Origin: Bradyrhizobium sp. C9
GTDB taxonomy: Bacteria > Pseudomonadota > Alphaproteobacteria > Rhizobiales > Xanthobacteraceae
DNA: 64,000 bases
Direction: 5' to 3'
Assembly: GCF_002532045.1 (NCBI RefSeq)
Contig: NZ_NWTG01000006.1
Location: 310,001 to 374,000, forward strand
Made by a program: the position numbers and the translations under genes. The notes under the pieces are model-generated. The model was not told the DNA's origin and did not search any database. It saw nothing but the letters and a program-made list of their open reading frames with translations. Shown here one piece after another: positions 45,576 through 54,721 of this stretch. Position 1 is the stretch's first letter. Every line of letters starts with the position of its first letter.

Positions 45576-46199
45576 CTAATCAGGCCGGATCATCTCGAAC
45601 ATGTTTTCCGGCTTGATCTCGAAATAATCGCCGCGCCGGCCGGCGCGGACGACCGGGTGGGCGAGACCGGTCTGATAGACGCCGTCCTTGATGAAGGCCT
45701 TGTCGATGTGGACGGCGACGACTTCGCCGAGCGTCAGCCAGGCCTCGGCCTTCCTGCCGTCGGCGCCCTGCAGCTGGATGATCTGGCTCACCTTGCATTC
45801 GAACGACACCGGGCTCTCGGCGACGCGCGGCACGTTGACGAGCTTGCCGGCGACCTGCGTCAGCCCCGCGAGCTTGAACTCGTCGACATCGCGCGCGACA
45901 TGCGCCGCGGTCGCATTCATGTGCTTGGCGAGATCCATCGTCGCCAGGTTCCAGACGAACTCGCCGGTGTCCTTGATATTGGCGACGCTGTCCTTCCAGT
46001 TGGTGGAGGAGAAGCCGATGATCGGCGGGGTGTAGCAGAAGGCGTTGAAGAAGCTGTAGGGCGCGAGGTTGACGTTGCCACCCTTGTCGCGCGAGGAGAT
46101 CCAGCCGATCGGCCGCGGCGCCACGATGGCGTTGAACGGATCGTGCTTCAAGCCGTGGCCGTTCTTCGGCTCGTAGAAATGCAGGTCTTTGGCGGTCAC
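45576..46199 (-). CDS. Flavin reductase family protein (FMN-binding)
   Basis: 207 residues from the GTG with AGAGGGG upstream. FMN-binding split-barrel family: FNAIVAPRPIGWISSRD, NLAPYSFFNAFCYTPP and then FVWNLATMDLAKHM. It probably binds FMN and reduces it or a bound substrate; many such proteins supply reduced flavin to monooxygenases, but no monooxygenase is adjacent. Confidence 0.87.
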   Translation of the reverse strand: MTAKDLHFYEPKNGHGLKHDPFNAIVAPRPIGWISSRDKGGNVNLAPYSFFNAFCYTPPIIGFSSTNWKDSVANIKDTGEFVWNLATMDLAKHMNATAAHVARDVDEFKLAGLTQVAGKLVNVPRVAESPVSFECKVSQIIQLQGADGRKAEAWLTLGEVVAVHIDKAFIKDGVYQTGLAHPVVRAGRRGDYFEIKPENMFEMIRPD

Positions 46200-46214
46200 G
46201 CGGGGCCCCTCTTG

Positions 46215-46304
46215 CCGTAGCCCGGATGGAGCGCAGCGCAATCCGGGACTCGTCTCACACGTGGAAGCGTTCCCGGATTACGCTGCGCTCCATCCGGGCT
46301 ACGG
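46215..46304. repeat. Large palindromic intergenic repeat (CCCGGATGGAGCG family)
   Basis: 34-nt arms, 46215-46248 and 46271-46304, complementary at 33 of 34 positions, beginning CCGTAGCCCGGATGGAGCGC; the loop is 22 nt. Positions 51440-51520 hold a diverged copy and 17615-17648 a short one. Such repeats resemble rhizobial intergenic mosaic elements. Confidence 0.85.
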
Positions 46305-46362
46305 TTTCGCTTCGCTTGCAATACGGGAAGAGTCAACTGACGAAAACGTCAGGCCCGGCAGC

Positions 46363-46971
46363 TCAATTGGCACGGGCGCGCGGCGACAAGCCGGCGATCA
46401 CGAAATCGATCATCTGGTCGATGGTCGGGCCCGGCTTGTTGGCGCATTGCGCGATCATCTGCGGGTGGAAAAACCGCATCATCGCCGTGCCGGCGCACAG
46501 CGCGGCAAGCTGCAGGTCCTTGACCTCGAATTCACCCGAGGCCACGCCCTGCGCGATCACCTCACCGATCGTCTGGCCGATCAGCTCCATATGGGCGGCG
46601 CAGACCTCCCAGTCCTCCTGCATCGCGATCTCGACCATCTCGTGCAGCTTGGAATCGCCGACATAGCGCTCGGTGTTCATGCGATTGATGGTCGTCATCA
46701 TCTGGCGCAGGCGCGTTGCCGCCGGCCCCTCCGACCGGGCAATCCGCTGCGCCTCGATCTCGACCTCGCCCATCAGGCCGCGCGCCACGCCCTCGTGGAT
46801 CGACTTCTTCGAATCGAAGAAGCGATACACGTTGGCGGGGCTCATCCGCAGCTCTTTGGCGATGTCGGCGACTGTCGTCTTCTGGTAGCCGATCTGCCGG
46901 AACAAGCGCTCCGCCACCACGAGAATTCGCTCGCGGGTGTCGGTTTCGCTATGTTCCGAGATCAGTGTCAT
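46363..46971 (-). CDS. TetR family regulator of the RND efflux operon
   Basis: 202 residues from the ATG; a TTG directly after the upstream stop is an alternative. N-terminal helix-turn-helix: DTRERILVVAERLF, then TTVADIAKELRMSPANVYRFF, a TetR signature. The C-terminal ligand domain is divergent, as usual. It is the third gene of the MFP-RND-TetR operon, so it likely represses its own operon through the palindrome at 51342-51367. The inducer is unknown. Confidence 0.9.
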   Translation of the reverse strand: MTLISEHSETDTRERILVVAERLFRQIGYQKTTVADIAKELRMSPANVYRFFDSKKSIHEGVARGLMGEVEIEAQRIARSEGPAATRLRQMMTTINRMNTERYVGDSKLHEMVEIAMQEDWEVCAAHMELIGQTIGEVIAQGVASGEFEVKDLQLAALCAGTAMMRFFHPQMIAQCANKPGPTIDQMIDFVIAGLSPRARAN

Positions 46972-46992
46972 GTTGGCCTGCTCAATCTTCAA

Positions 46993-49900
46993 TTATTCGG
47001 CCGCCTCAGCAAGTGGAAATGCGAGTTGTCCTTTTCCCGCATGCTGCGGCGCAGTATCGGCTTGCGCGGGACCGCTTTCGTCCAGGGTCTTGCGGAACCA
47101 GAGGGCGTAAAGGCCCGGCAGATACAGCAAGGTCAGGAAAGTCGCAACAAACAAACCGCCCATGATGGTGATCGCCATCGGGCCCCAGAACGCCGAGCGC
47201 GACAGCGGGATCATGGCGAGGATCGCCGCGAGCGCGGTCAGCACCACCGGCCGTGCGCGCCGGACCGTGGCCTCGACGATCGCCTCCCGCCGGGTCAGGC
47301 CGGACGCCACATCGCTCTCGATCTGATCGACCAGGATCACCGTATTGCGCATGATCATGCCGGCGAGTGCGATCAGGCCGAGCAGCGCCACGAAGCCGAA
47401 CGGCTGGTTGGCGACATTCAACCCGAGCGAGGCGCCGACGATGCCGAGCGGCGCGGTCAGGAACACCAGGGTCAGGCGCGAGAAGCTCTGCAGCTGGATC
47501 ATCAGCAGCGTGAGCATCACCATCACCATCAGCGGGAAGAGGATGAAGATCGACGCGTTGCCCTTGGCGGATTCCTCGAACGCTCCGCCCGGCTCGATCC
47601 GGTAGGCCGGCTCGAGATGGGCCTGGATGTCCTTCAGCTTCGGCGCGATCTGGTTGGTGACGTCGGGCGCCTGCACACCGTCGACGACGTCGGAGCGAAC
47701 GGTGATCGCCATGTCGCGGTTGCGCCGCCACAGGATCGGTTCCTCATGCGCATATTCGATCTTGGCGATCTGCTGCAGCGGCACCGCGACGCCGTTGCGC
47801 GTGGTGATGGTGAGATCGCCGACGCGGCCGAGATCGAGCCGCTCGGACGGCACCGCGCGGGCGACCACGCCGACCTTCTCGATGCCGTCGCGGATCGTGG
47901 TGACCGGCGCGCCCGTGATCAGCATTGCGAGCGCCTGCGAGACATCCTGCGGGGTCAGGCCGAGCGCGCGCGCCCGATCCTGATCGACAGCGAGCTTCAG
48001 GTAAGGCGACTGCTCGTTCCAGTCGAGCTGGACGTCCTTGACGTTCTTGTTCTGGCGCATCACCTCGCGCACCTGGTAGGCGATGTCGCGCACCTTGTTG
48101 GCGTCGGGACCGATCACGCGGAACTGGACCGGGAAACCGACCGGCGGACCGAAGTTGAAGCGGTCGACCCGGACCCGCGCCTCGTTCAGCGCGCCATCGG
48201 CGGCGGCCTGCTCGATCTTCGCCTTGACGCGCTCGCGCGCCTCGACGTTCTTGGCGAGGATGACGATCTCGGCAAAGGCCTCGTTCGGCAGCTGCGGGTT
48301 GAGGCCGAGCCAGAAGCGCGGCGAGCCCTGGCCGACATAGGCGGTGTAGGTCTGGATGTCCTGGTCGTCCTTCAACAGTCCTTCGGCCTGCTTGACCGCC
48401 TTTTCCGTCACGTTGAAGGCGGTACCTTCCGGCAGGCGGAGCTGCAGGAACAGCTCGGGCCGCTCCGACAGCGGGAAGAACTGCTGCTGGACGTGGCCGA
48501 AGCCCACGATCGCGGCGACGAACACGCCGACGGTCGCCGCCACCACCTTGATGCGGTGATCGACGCACCACTGCACGACGCTGCGCAAGCCGCGATACAT
48601 CCGCGTCTCGTAGATCGCGTGCGGATCGTGGTTCTGGTGCACCTTGATGTTGGGCAGCAGCTTGACGCCGATATAGGGCGTGAAGATCACCGCGACGAAC
48701 CAGGAGGCGACCAGCGCGATCGCCACGATCCAGAAGATGCCGCCGGCGTATTCGCCGACAGCCGAATTGGCAAAGCCGATGGGGAGGAAGCCAGCGGCTG
48801 TGACCAGCGTCCCCGTGAGCATCGGAAACGCGGTAGATTCCCAGGCAAAGGACGCCGCCTTCATGCGGTCCCAGCCCTGTTCCATTTTCACCACCATCAT
48901 CTCGACCGCGATGATGGCGTCGTCGACCAAAAGGCCGAGCGCAATGATCAGCGCGCCGAGCGTGATGCGGTGCAGATCGAGTGACATCGCGTTCATGACG
49001 ATAAAGACGATGCCGAGCACCAGCGGCACCGACAGTGCCACCACGATGCCGGTGCGCCAGCCGAGCGCGACAAAGGAGACGAACAGCACGATCGCGAGCG
49101 CCTCGACGAAGGAGTGCACGAACTCGCCGACGGCGTGCTCGACCACCTTGGGCTGGTCGGCGATCTGCTGGATATCGACGCCCTGCGGCACCGCCTTCAT
49201 GAACTCGGCGGTCGCCTGCTGGACCTCCTTGCCGAGCTCGAGGATGTTGGCGCCCTTGGCGGTGACGACGCCGATGCCGAGCGCGGGCTTGCCTTCCTGA
49301 CGCACCTTGAAGCTCGGCGGATCGACATAACCGTGAGAGACAGTCGCGATATCGCCGAGCCGGAACACGCGGCCGTTGCTCTCGACCGGCGTCTCGGCAA
49401 CCGCCTTGACGCCGTCAAGCGCGCCGGTGACGCGCAGCGGCACGCGCTGCGACGAGGTCTCGACCGTGCCGGCCGGCGTGACGTTGTTCTGCTTGGCGAG
49501 CGAATCGAACAGCGCCTGCGGCGTGATGCCGAGCGTCGCCAGCTTGGCATGCGAGAACTCGACGAAGATGCGCTCGTCCTGGATGCCGTAGAGGTCGATC
49601 TTGGTGACGCCGGGCACCTTCAGCAGGCGCTGGCGGAAACCTTCCGCGACCTTCTTGAGCTGCGCATAGTCAGCGCCGTCGCCGGTCATCATATAGAGGA
49701 TCGAATCGACGTCGGAGAATTCGTCGTTAACCACGGGGCCGAGGATGCCGGAGGGCAGTTCGCCCTGCACGTCGACCAGCTTCTTGCGCAGCAGATAGAA
49801 GAGATAGGGCACGTCCTTCGGTGAGGTCGAATCCTTGAAGGAGACCTGCATCGCCGTAAAGCCCGGCTTGGAATAGGTCTGCACCTTGTCGAAGAACGGC

Positions 49901-50130
49901 AACTCCTGCAGCTTCTTCTCGATGGGATCGGCGACCTGCATCTGCATTTCCTGCGAGGTCGCGCCCGGCCACATCACCGAGACGTTCACCACCTTGACGG
50001 TGAAGAACGGATCCTCGGCGCGGCCGAGCTTCTGGTAGGAGAAGAAGCCGGCGGCGCCGAGGATGATCATCAGGAACAGCACCAGCGTCGGATGGCTGAC
50101 CGCCCAGGCCGAAAGGTTGAAGCGCTTCAT
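46993..50130 (-). CDS. Efflux RND transporter permease subunit
   Basis: 1045 residues from MKRFNLSAWAV, with GGAGAG just before the ATG. The RND inner-membrane pump layout has two halves of six helices each with large periplasmic loops; TM4 carries the proton-relay GLLVDDAIIAVEMM. It resembles the AcrB/HAE superfamily, working with the adaptor gene upstream and an outer-membrane channel encoded elsewhere. Drug or metabolite specificity cannot be read from the sequence. Confidence 0.92.
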   Translation of the reverse strand: MKRFNLSAWAVSHPTLVLFLMIILGAAGFFSYQKLGRAEDPFFTVKVVNVSVMWPGATSQEMQMQVADPIEKKLQELPFFDKVQTYSKPGFTAMQVSFKDSTSPKDVPYLFYLLRKKLVDVQGELPSGILGPVVNDEFSDVDSILYMMTGDGADYAQLKKVAEGFRQRLLKVPGVTKIDLYGIQDERIFVEFSHAKLATLGITPQALFDSLAKQNNVTPAGTVETSSQRVPLRVTGALDGVKAVAETPVESNGRVFRLGDIATVSHGYVDPPSFKVRQEGKPALGIGVVTAKGANILELGKEVQQATAEFMKAVPQGVDIQQIADQPKVVEHAVGEFVHSFVEALAIVLFVSFVALGWRTGIVVALSVPLVLGIVFIVMNAMSLDLHRITLGALIIALGLLVDDAIIAVEMMVVKMEQGWDRMKAASFAWESTAFPMLTGTLVTAAGFLPIGFANSAVGEYAGGIFWIVAIALVASWFVAVIFTPYIGVKLLPNIKVHQNHDPHAIYETRMYRGLRSVVQWCVDHRIKVVAATVGVFVAAIVGFGHVQQQFFPLSERPELFLQLRLPEGTAFNVTEKAVKQAEGLLKDDQDIQTYTAYVGQGSPRFWLGLNPQLPNEAFAEIVILAKNVEARERVKAKIEQAAADGALNEARVRVDRFNFGPPVGFPVQFRVIGPDANKVRDIAYQVREVMRQNKNVKDVQLDWNEQSPYLKLAVDQDRARALGLTPQDVSQALAMLITGAPVTTIRDGIEKVGVVARAVPSERLDLGRVGDLTITTRNGVAVPLQQIAKIEYAHEEPILWRRNRDMAITVRSDVVDGVQAPDVTNQIAPKLKDIQAHLEPAYRIEPGGAFEESAKGNASIFILFPLMVMVMLTLLMIQLQSFSRLTLVFLTAPLGIVGASLGLNVANQPFGFVALLGLIALAGMIMRNTVILVDQIESDVASGLTRREAIVEATVRRARPVVLTALAAILAMIPLSRSAFWGPMAITIMGGLFVATFLTLLYLPGLYALWFRKTLDESGPAQADTAPQHAGKGQLAFPLAEAAE

Positions 50131-50187
50131 CGAACTCTCCAAGTTCTAGACCAGGTCCCAGAACCGTTTCTGCTGATTTTGCGAGGG

Positions 50188-51294
50188 TTAGAACGACAGC
50201 GACGAGACGACCCGGACCTTCTGGCTCGGATCGAGTTTCTGCACGCCGAGGGCGACCACCTTGGCGCCATCGTCGACGCCGCCGGAGATGACGACGTTGT
50301 TGCTCTCATAGGCCTTCACCTTGACTGGCTTCAGCGCGATGTCGCCCTTGTCGTCGACGATGTAGAGCGAGGGATCGCCGCCCTGGCTGTACAGCGCCGA
50401 CAGCGGCAGCTTGGCCACCCGCTCGGTCGCCTTGTCGGCCAGGGTCAGCGTTGCGGTCATGCCGAGCGAGACGGCCTCGTCGGCGTCGGGCAGCGAGAAC
50501 TTCGCGAGATAGGTGCGGGTGGCGGGATCGGCCTGCGGCGCGACCTCACGCAGCTTCGCGGCATAGGTCTTCTTGGCATCGGACCACAGCGTCACCGTGG
50601 CAACGCCCGACCTGGCACGAGCAAGAAGCGTCTCGGGGATCGCGACGACAGCTTCCTTCTCGCCAAGTCGGGCGACACGGATCGAGGCCTGGCCCGCGGC
50701 AACCACCTGGCCGGGCTCGATCATGGTCGCTGTGACGACACCCCTCGTGTCGGCCACCAGCGTTGCATAAGAGAGAGAATTCTTGGTCAGCTCGACCGAG
50801 CGCTCGGCGCGGTTCAGCCGCGCGCGCGCCTCGTCGCCGGCGGCCTTGGCGGAATCGAGCGCTGCATCGGTGGTCCAGCCCTTGACCTTCAGATCCTTGG
50901 CTCGCTGCTCGGCGGCCGCGGCCTGCGCCAGCACGCCGGTGGCGGCGCGGAATTCCGCCTCCGCCTGCTCGGCCTGCAACTTCAGGTCGACCTCATCGAG
51001 GGTGGCCAAGGGCTGGTCGACGTCGACTGTCTGTCCGACCTCGACCAGCCGCTTGGCCACCTTGCCGGCGACCCGAAAGCCCATATCGGCTTCGATACGG
51101 GGCTTGATGGTGCCGACAAAGCTGCGCTCAGGGGTTTCGGCCTCGTAATGAACGGTCGCCACCAGAACGGGGCGTCCCGGATCGGCGTTTTCGGCTGCCT
51201 TTTCATTGCAGCCGGTCAGCGCGAACACCGCGAAAGCCAGCGACGCTCCGGTCAAGAGCCTGTAATAGCTCGACAAAACGGAACGAACGAACAT
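50188..51294 (-). CDS. Efflux RND periplasmic adaptor subunit (lipoprotein)
   Basis: 368 residues. The N-terminus is a lipoprotein signal with lipobox LTGC (Cys29) following a hydrophobic stretch. Biotinyl-lipoyl halves (VAKRLVEVGQTVDVDQPLATLD and ADTRGVVTATMIEPGQVVAAG) flank a coiled-coil hairpin (about 105-160), followed by beta-barrel and membrane-proximal domains. It bridges the RND pump to an outer-membrane channel. It is the first gene of the operon; the promoter lies in the operator just upstream. Confidence 0.92.
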   Translation of the reverse strand: MFVRSVLSSYYRLLTGASLAFAVFALTGCNEKAAENADPGRPVLVATVHYEAETPERSFVGTIKPRIEADMGFRVAGKVAKRLVEVGQTVDVDQPLATLDEVDLKLQAEQAEAEFRAATGVLAQAAAAEQRAKDLKVKGWTTDAALDSAKAAGDEARARLNRAERSVELTKNSLSYATLVADTRGVVTATMIEPGQVVAAGQASIRVARLGEKEAVVAIPETLLARARSGVATVTLWSDAKKTYAAKLREVAPQADPATRTYLAKFSLPDADEAVSLGMTATLTLADKATERVAKLPLSALYSQGGDPSLYIVDDKGDIALKPVKVKAYESNNVVISGGVDDGAKVVALGVQKLDPSQKVRVVSSLSF

Positions 51295-51317
51295 CTGAAA
51301 TCTCCATCAGGCTGACG

Positions 51318-51367
51318 ACTGATGAATAGTATTGATTTATCACTGATGAATGTCAATATTCGTCAGT
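51318..51367. promoter_or_regulatory. TetR-type operator upstream of the RND efflux operon
   Basis: Palindrome ACTGATGAAT-N6-ATTCGTCAGT (51342-51367, one mismatch in 10 bp) plus an identical half site ACTGATGAAT at 51318-51327, 24 bp from the first. It overlaps the promoter elements, the usual design for repression by a local TetR protein. Confidence 0.75.
51328..51356 (-). promoter_or_regulatory. Sigma-70-type promoter of the RND efflux operon
   Basis: On the minus strand, TTGACA (51356-51351) is followed by 17 bp and AATACT (51333-51328, four of six -10 positions). It lies within the TetR operator and 34 bp before the adaptor start. Confidence 0.7.
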
Positions 51368-51439
51368 AGTAACCTATTCGTGAGGACGGGCTGGATCCGC
51401 GTGGCAATGGCAGGTGCGGCGGGCCTGGAAGTACTGCGC

Positions 51440-51520
51440 AGCCCGGATGCAGCGAAGCGAAATCCGGGGCTCATGCCAGTGGCGAGAGCGTTCCGGGTAA
51501 CGCTTCGCTGCATCCGGGTT
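51440..51520. repeat. Palindromic intergenic repeat (CCCGGATG family), diverged copy
   Basis: Inverted arms sharing CCCGGATGCAGCGAAGCG (51442-51459) and its complement (CGCTTCGCTGCATCCGGG, 51501-51518). It is related to the copy at 46215-46304 with GCAGCGAAGCG in place of GGAGCGCAGCG. Confidence 0.75.
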
Positions 51521-51596
51521 ACGTACTGTGCGTGGGGTTGTTTTCGATTTTTTTGTCCAGCTGCCGATCCGGGTGCCGATCCCGGATCGCGCGGCG

Positions 51597-52919
51597 CTAC
51601 TTCGCGCTCGCGAACTCGGTCTTGGTTTCGTGGCTGCCGAGGAAGACCAGGAGGCCCGCCGCGAGCGGCAGCAGCGACAGCACCAGGAGGCCGGTCGACG
51701 TGCTGCCAGTCGTCTCCTTCACCCAGCCGATCAGATAGGGCCCGCCGAAACCGGCAAGGTTGCCGATCGAGTTGATCAGCGCGATCGCGCCGGCGGCGGC
51801 GGTGCCTGACAGCCAGGCGGTCGGCAGCGTCCAGAACACCGCGAAGGTGCAGAACACGCCGATCGCGGCGACCGTCAGCACCACCATGGTCATGGTCGGA
51901 TCGGTGATGTAGCTGGAGACGGCGAGCGCCAGCGCCGTGAGCAGCAGTGGCGCGCCGACATGAAACACGCGCTCCCGCGTGGCGTCGGAACGGCGCGCCC
52001 ACAGGATCATCGCGACGGTGCCGAACGCGTAGGGGATCGCGGTGACGAAGCCGGTCTGCGCGTTGGTGAGACCGAACGCCTTGACGATCTGCGGCAGCCA
52101 GAACTGCATGCCGTAGAGCGAGGCGACGAAGCCGAAATAGATCGCGCTGAGCGCCAGCACCTTCGGCGAGGACAGCGCCTGGCCGAGCGTGAAGTGCTGC
52201 GCCGCCTGCTTGGCCGCGACCTCGGCATCGAGCTTCGCCTTCAGCCAGGCCTTCTGCTCGGCCGAGAGCCAATCGGCCTTCTCCGGCCGGTCGGTGAGAT
52301 AGAACCAGGTGACGATGCCGAGCAGCACCGAGGGGATGCCCTCGATGACGAACAGCCATTGCCAGCCCTTCAGCCCCATCACGCCGTCGAGCCCGAGCAA
52401 CAGGCCGGAGATCGGGGCGCCGATCACGGTCGAAATCGGCACGGCGAGCGCGAAGGCGGCGAGGAAGCGCGCGCGATACTCGGCCGGATACCAATAAGTG
52501 AGATAGAGGATGATGCCGGGGAAGAAGCCGGCCTCGGCGACGCCGAGGAAAAAGCGCAACGCGTAGAAGCTGTGCTCGTCATAGACCGCCGCCATCAAGG
52601 CCGAGAGGATGCCCCAGCTCACCATGATGCGGGCGATCCACTTGCTGGCGCCGAACCGCTCCAGCGCCAGATTGCTCGGCACCTCGAAGATGAAATAGCC
52701 GATGAAGAAGATGCCGGCGCCGAACGAGAACACCACCGGCGAGAATTTCAGTTCGCTGTTCATGGTCAACGCGGCGAAGCCGAGATTGACGCGGTCGAGA
52801 TAGGAGAAGAAGTAGGCCAGGATCAGGAACGGGATCAGCCGCCAGGAGATCGCGCGGATCGTGGACGTCTCGATCTCGCTGCGGGCGCCGCGATCAGCAG
52901 CGGTTGCGGTCTGGCTCAT
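51597..52919 (-). CDS. MFS transporter, anion:cation symporter (ACS) family
   Basis: 440 residues, twelve membrane helices. The ACS signature near helix 2 reads SYLDRVNLGFAALTMN, and helices 3-5 contain FEVPSNLALERFGASKWIAR and FFLGVAEAGFFPGIILYLTYWYP. ACS permeases import organic anions such as tartrate, phthalate, hydroxyphenylacetate or nicotinate with a proton or Na. The substrate is unclear because no catabolic gene is adjacent. Confidence 0.9.
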   Translation of the reverse strand: MSQTATAADRGARSEIETSTIRAISWRLIPFLILAYFFSYLDRVNLGFAALTMNSELKFSPVVFSFGAGIFFIGYFIFEVPSNLALERFGASKWIARIMVSWGILSALMAAVYDEHSFYALRFFLGVAEAGFFPGIILYLTYWYPAEYRARFLAAFALAVPISTVIGAPISGLLLGLDGVMGLKGWQWLFVIEGIPSVLLGIVTWFYLTDRPEKADWLSAEQKAWLKAKLDAEVAAKQAAQHFTLGQALSSPKVLALSAIYFGFVASLYGMQFWLPQIVKAFGLTNAQTGFVTAIPYAFGTVAMILWARRSDATRERVFHVGAPLLLTALALAVSSYITDPTMTMVVLTVAAIGVFCTFAVFWTLPTAWLSGTAAAGAIALINSIGNLAGFGGPYLIGWVKETTGSTSTGLLVLSLLPLAAGLLVFLGSHETKTEFASAK

Positions 52920-53049
52920 CTGTTTCCCCCAAAGCTATTGCTTGCCTTGAGGATTATTGGGTGGCCCGACCTTGAGCAATGGCAAAAACTCATAGCACAC
53001 AGGCCAGATCGGAACCCGGGCGTTTCCACGGCGTCACTGCGAGCCGGCC

Positions 53050-54213
53050 CTATTCGGCGAGTTGGAAACGCTCGAAGCGGTCGAGCTCCTCCTCGATGCG
53101 ACGCTTCAGCTCCTTGCGCGCCGCCTGCTTCTTGCCGTTGCCGACCCAGCTCCATTTCTGCATCAGCAGCTTCCTGTTCTGCCGGTCGGTCTTCAGGTCG
53201 AGCGCGGCGACGATCTCGTCGCCGACCAGCACCGGCAGCGCGAAATAGCCGAACAGGCGCTTCTCCTTCGGCACATAGGCCTCGAAACGGTGACCATAGC
53301 CGAAGAACAGCTCGGTGCGCTTGCGCTGGATGATGAGGGGATCGAACGGCGAGAGGATGTGAACCAAAGCGGGATCACCCTCGCCGGTCTCCTCCAGCGC
53401 CTCGGGCCGCGCCCAATGCTCCTGCTTGCCGGCACCATCGAGCGCGATCCGCACCAGCTCCTTGCGCCGCACTCTCGCCTCGATCAGGCTGCGCACTGCC
53501 TTCTTGCTCGGCGCGTCGAGATGGCAGATCGAGTCCAGGCTGACGATGCCCTGCGAGCGCAGCGCGCGGTCGAGCAGATAGGCTGTTCTGGCCGAGGCCG
53601 GTGCGGGCTTCGGCGGCCTGTCCCAGCCGAAATGCCTGGTCATCAGCTCGTAGGTCTTCAGCATGCCGGCGCGCTCGCTGATCGTGACCACGCCGCCATA
53701 GAAGGCGAGTTGCAGCGCACGCTTGGAGGGCTTGCGGCTCTGCCAGAGATGCTCCTTCTCGGTCAGCACGTCGTCTTCGATGTCGCGGATGGTCAGCGGA
53801 CCGGCCCGCAGCAACCGCAGCACCTTGCGGGTATCCGATGGCGTCACCGACGAGAACCATTTATGGCCCTCGCGCTTGTGCGCCTTCATCGCCGGCAGGA
53901 AGATGTTGATGTCCTTGGACGGCACGTAGGACAGCGCGTGGGTCCAGTATTCGAACACGCTCTTGTCCTGGCTCTGCGCCTGCTTGAGGTCGGCGCGACG
54001 GTAGTCCGGAATCCGGGTGAACAGGATGTGGTGGTGGCAGCGTTCGATCACGTTGATGGTGTCGATCTGCACATAGCCCAGATGGTCGACGGCGGCCGCT
54101 ACGGCCGACGCCCCCTCCCCGAACGGCGCCGTTGTATCGAGCCGCTGCGCGCGCAGCCAGATATGGCGGGCGGCGGCATTGTTCAGGGATAAGGGTTCGG
54201 CGGCGCGGGGCAT
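53050..54213 (-). CDS. YcaQ-family winged-helix DNA glycosylase (DUF1006)
   Basis: 387 residues. It resembles E. coli YcaQ and Streptomyces AlkZ: LGYVQIDTINVIERCHHHILFTRIP, FEYWTHALSYVPSKDI and then HILSPFDPLIIQRKRTELFFGY. YcaQ enzymes unhook DNA interstrand crosslinks; the QxD/QxQ-like region is QIDTINV. The gene appears monocistronic. Confidence 0.87.
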   Translation of the reverse strand: MPRAAEPLSLNNAAARHIWLRAQRLDTTAPFGEGASAVAAAVDHLGYVQIDTINVIERCHHHILFTRIPDYRRADLKQAQSQDKSVFEYWTHALSYVPSKDINIFLPAMKAHKREGHKWFSSVTPSDTRKVLRLLRAGPLTIRDIEDDVLTEKEHLWQSRKPSKRALQLAFYGGVVTISERAGMLKTYELMTRHFGWDRPPKPAPASARTAYLLDRALRSQGIVSLDSICHLDAPSKKAVRSLIEARVRRKELVRIALDGAGKQEHWARPEALEETGEGDPALVHILSPFDPLIIQRKRTELFFGYGHRFEAYVPKEKRLFGYFALPVLVGDEIVAALDLKTDRQNRKLLMQKWSWVGNGKKQAARKELKRRIEEELDRFERFQLAE

Positions 54214-54318
54214 TGCCCAGGCAATGTAGTGAGATTCGCGCTGCTGTGGAGAGCCGCGCGAGGCAAATCAGCCGTGCATGATCATCGGCGCCTTGACGTG
54301 AGGAGCGCTTCGGACCGG

Positions 54319-54561
54319 CTACGGCGATCCAACAGCCCGCCGCAACCAGGGCACGTCCGCCAGCGCTGCATCCAGCGCCGCGCCTTCCTCATGAAAGACC
54401 CGGGATGAATGGCCGCCAATCGGAAACCAGCCGCGGCCGTCTTCCACGTCCCGCCGATATTCCTCGAAGCCGATCGTCCCTTCCGGGCGAACGAAGATAT
54501 CGACGCAGCGCGAAGCGCCTTCGTCATTGATCGAGCGGAGGACACGATTGACGTGGGCCAA
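54319..54561 (-). CDS. Small conserved hypothetical protein
   Basis: 80 residues with RCVDIFVRPEGTIGFEEYRRDVEDGRGWFPIGGHSS as the core; no signal peptide or membrane segment. It resembles other short rhizobial proteins of unknown role. The start is uncertain. Confidence 0.55.
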   Translation of the reverse strand: MAHVNRVLRSINDEGASRCVDIFVRPEGTIGFEEYRRDVEDGRGWFPIGGHSSRVFHEEGAALDAALADVPWLRRAVGSP

Positions 54562-54620
54562 GATGCTCTCCTCCGTCGTTTGCCCCCGGCTGATACGGGA
54601 CAGGGCCCGGCATATTCAAC

Positions 54621-54636
54621 TGTGACCTAAATCACA
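54621..54636. promoter_or_regulatory. Perfect CRP-type binding site upstream of the OmpA-like gene
   Basis: TGTGA-CCTAAA-TCACA fits the CRP consensus TGTGA-N6-TCACA exactly. It lies 85 bp before the ATG of the OmpA-family gene. In alphaproteobacteria another CRP/FNR-family protein might use it. Confidence 0.55.
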
Positions 54637-54721
54637 TTCCCGACTTTGAACCGGTCCTAGGTTCCCAGCATCAAAACGATAGCAGCCGGATCGGCTGGCC
54701 TGACCTTTAAGGACGAAAACC

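Noticed and set aside
46189..48984. 931-codon open frame on the plus strand opposite the RND pump
   Set aside because: Antisense of TetR and RND genes; composition is low complexity (Arg/Asp/His/Gln) and no ribosome site or homology is visible.
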